A DNA stretch of 64,000 bases from Holothuria scabra (lineage: Eukaryota; Echinodermata; Holothuroidea; Aspidochirotida; Holothuriidae). The stretch spans positions 48,442,394-48,506,393 of the forward strand of contig CM074181.1 in NCBI GenBank assembly GCA_037179385.1, read 5' to 3'. This document shows positions 62,993 to 64,000 of this stretch, one piece after another (positions within the stretch are counted from its first letter, which is position 1; each line of letters starts with the position of its first letter). A program made the position numbers and the translations under genes. The notes beneath the pieces are model-generated. The model saw only the letters and a list, made by a program, of their open reading frames with translations. It was not told the origin of the DNA and made no database searches.

Positions 62993-63003
62993 TGGCGACG
63001 AGG
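62993..63003 (+). promoter_or_regulatory. Primer-binding site
   Basis: TGGCGACGAGG is complementary to a CTCGTCGCCA tRNA 3' end, as expected for tRNA-Ser(GCT). It lies between the probable LTR and gag. Confidence 0.5.
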
Positions 63004-63413
63004 TCGACGTATCATCTCCAATGTTAGCACCTTCATATTTGCGATTGAGCTGACAGAATTGTTACCGACGCCATAACCGGCTGGACGGTTTCTGGCGACT
63101 AAACAGAAAGGGTCCATTCGCCTCAAACTAATCTGAAGTACCCGAAGAACCTTAGCAACTTAGCCTTCGGTTAGGCCGGATTTCTTTCCAGCAGCAACGG
63201 ATCAGCCAGGAAGACTGCAATATCTTCCAACACTTGCGGTTAGTTACTATATGTTATTCAAATGTATGTATGTGCTAGGTGGAGCTGTATTACTTTGTGT
63301 GTATATTCACGAGAGAAATAAAGGTCTCTCGTTTAAAGGCCTAAGCGCCGAAACGTACGTACAAGAGTTTTCGAAGAACGACATTACTTTAGGTTCCGTC
63401 TATTCCCTTACAA

Positions 63414-64000
63414 TGAGTACCGCAGGTCAAGATACCCCTCCCCTTACCCCTTCTGTTACTGTTACTAGTACCCTTAGTCCCCCGGAAACTGTTGAATTCG
63501 GCTTGTTAGATAATGCCACTGAAGGCAAGCGCTCTAATTCCCGTGAAAGACAGTTTACAGAAAAGGGTCTTGGGTTTGAAGTTGATAGAAGGCTACAAGA
63601 CTTTAGGAGTAAGGCATCGTTATGGAGAAAGCGGGCGGGGTGATAGAAGCGGGGTGATAGATAGCTTGTTAACTGAGTCAGTGGACATATTTACCATTAA
63701 ACAAGAACGTGATTTACTGGTTTATGAGATGAATGAAGTTACTGCTACATTTGAGGCGTATAAGGAAATTCTGTCTTTGGCAAAGAAACCAATTAATTAT
63801 TCCAAATTTCAATTGATTGAATGCGACAATTACCCTCTCCTCAAACGAATAACTGAGTTTATGAGGAGAAATGACGGGAGTGAAGTGTCAGTTAAGTCAC
63901 ATTAATTAAGGAGCCGAAAGTCTGCACGATCTTCTAACAGTTCAAGTTCTTCTCAAAGGACTACTATTTCAAAACAGGCCGAAGCATCGGCACAGGCAGC
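63414..64000 (+). pseudogene. gag-like gene of an LTR retrotransposon (BEL/Pao-like?), broken and cut by the window end
   Basis: The frame opens at ATG 63414 (MSTAGQDTPPLTPSV). It carries a basic TEKGLGFE...RLQDFRSKASLWRKRAG region, then after a shift a helical stretch (KQERDLLVYEMNEV). A serine-rich, basic tail follows past a TAA near 63903. This order is typical of invertebrate BEL/Pao gag N-termini, though a Gypsy origin is not excluded. A 14-base tandem duplication (63635-63662) breaks the frame. The remainder lies beyond the window. Confidence 0.45.

Overview
The window is animal nuclear DNA, most likely from an echinoderm-like marine invertebrate (inference). It is AT-rich and gene-poor, with GT-AG introns of several kilobases, a clan-2 cytochrome P450 gene, and dense layers of Penelope-like, SINE, LTR, hAT-like and MITE repeats. 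Short GGCCTAGGC-type words and homopolymeric G/C tracts recur throughout. Species cannot be fixed from the sequence alone.

Only one intact protein-coding gene is supported: a CYP2-like microsomal P450 on the + strand, with three coding exons (2859-3198, 8033-8992, 10068-10252; 494 residues). All hallmark P450 motifs are in register across both splice junctions. A TATA box lies about 335 bases upstream of the ATG, and an upstream ORF overlaps the start codon. Intron 1 (4.8 kb) has collected two MITE families, a SINE tail, a LINE 3' tail and a broken Penelope-like element. A rearranged inverted copy of part of this gene lies 40 kb away at 51.45-52.50 kb. It joins the end of intron 1 and the first codons of exon 2 directly to the 3' flank.

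The rest is a mosaic of transposable elements. From 16.5 to 22.9 kb one foldback MITE is split by a 5.76-kb hAT-like insertion with an 8-base target duplication. That insertion carries a roughly 172-base tandem array, a second 1.8-kb hAT-like insertion with a perfect 8-base duplication, and another MITE. From 23.3 to 24.5 kb lies a 1,153-base foldback element whose arms are arrays of 53-base units, each unit itself palindromic. A Harbinger-type MITE is at 37.8 kb and a CAGCTG-rich palindrome at 47.9-48.2 kb. From 54.9 to 59.3 kb two Penelope-like copies sit head to head. Both Penelope loci end in short hammerhead-ribozyme-like cores. A tRNA-like sequence, an AGTGCT-rich repeat, and the 5' end of a degenerate LTR retrotransposon (probable LTR, primer-binding site, gag) close the window.

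No operon, CRISPR array or rRNA gene was seen. Apart from the P450, functional claims concern mobile elements and their relics. Every boundary was read by eye, so similarity and copy statements need an alignment to confirm them.
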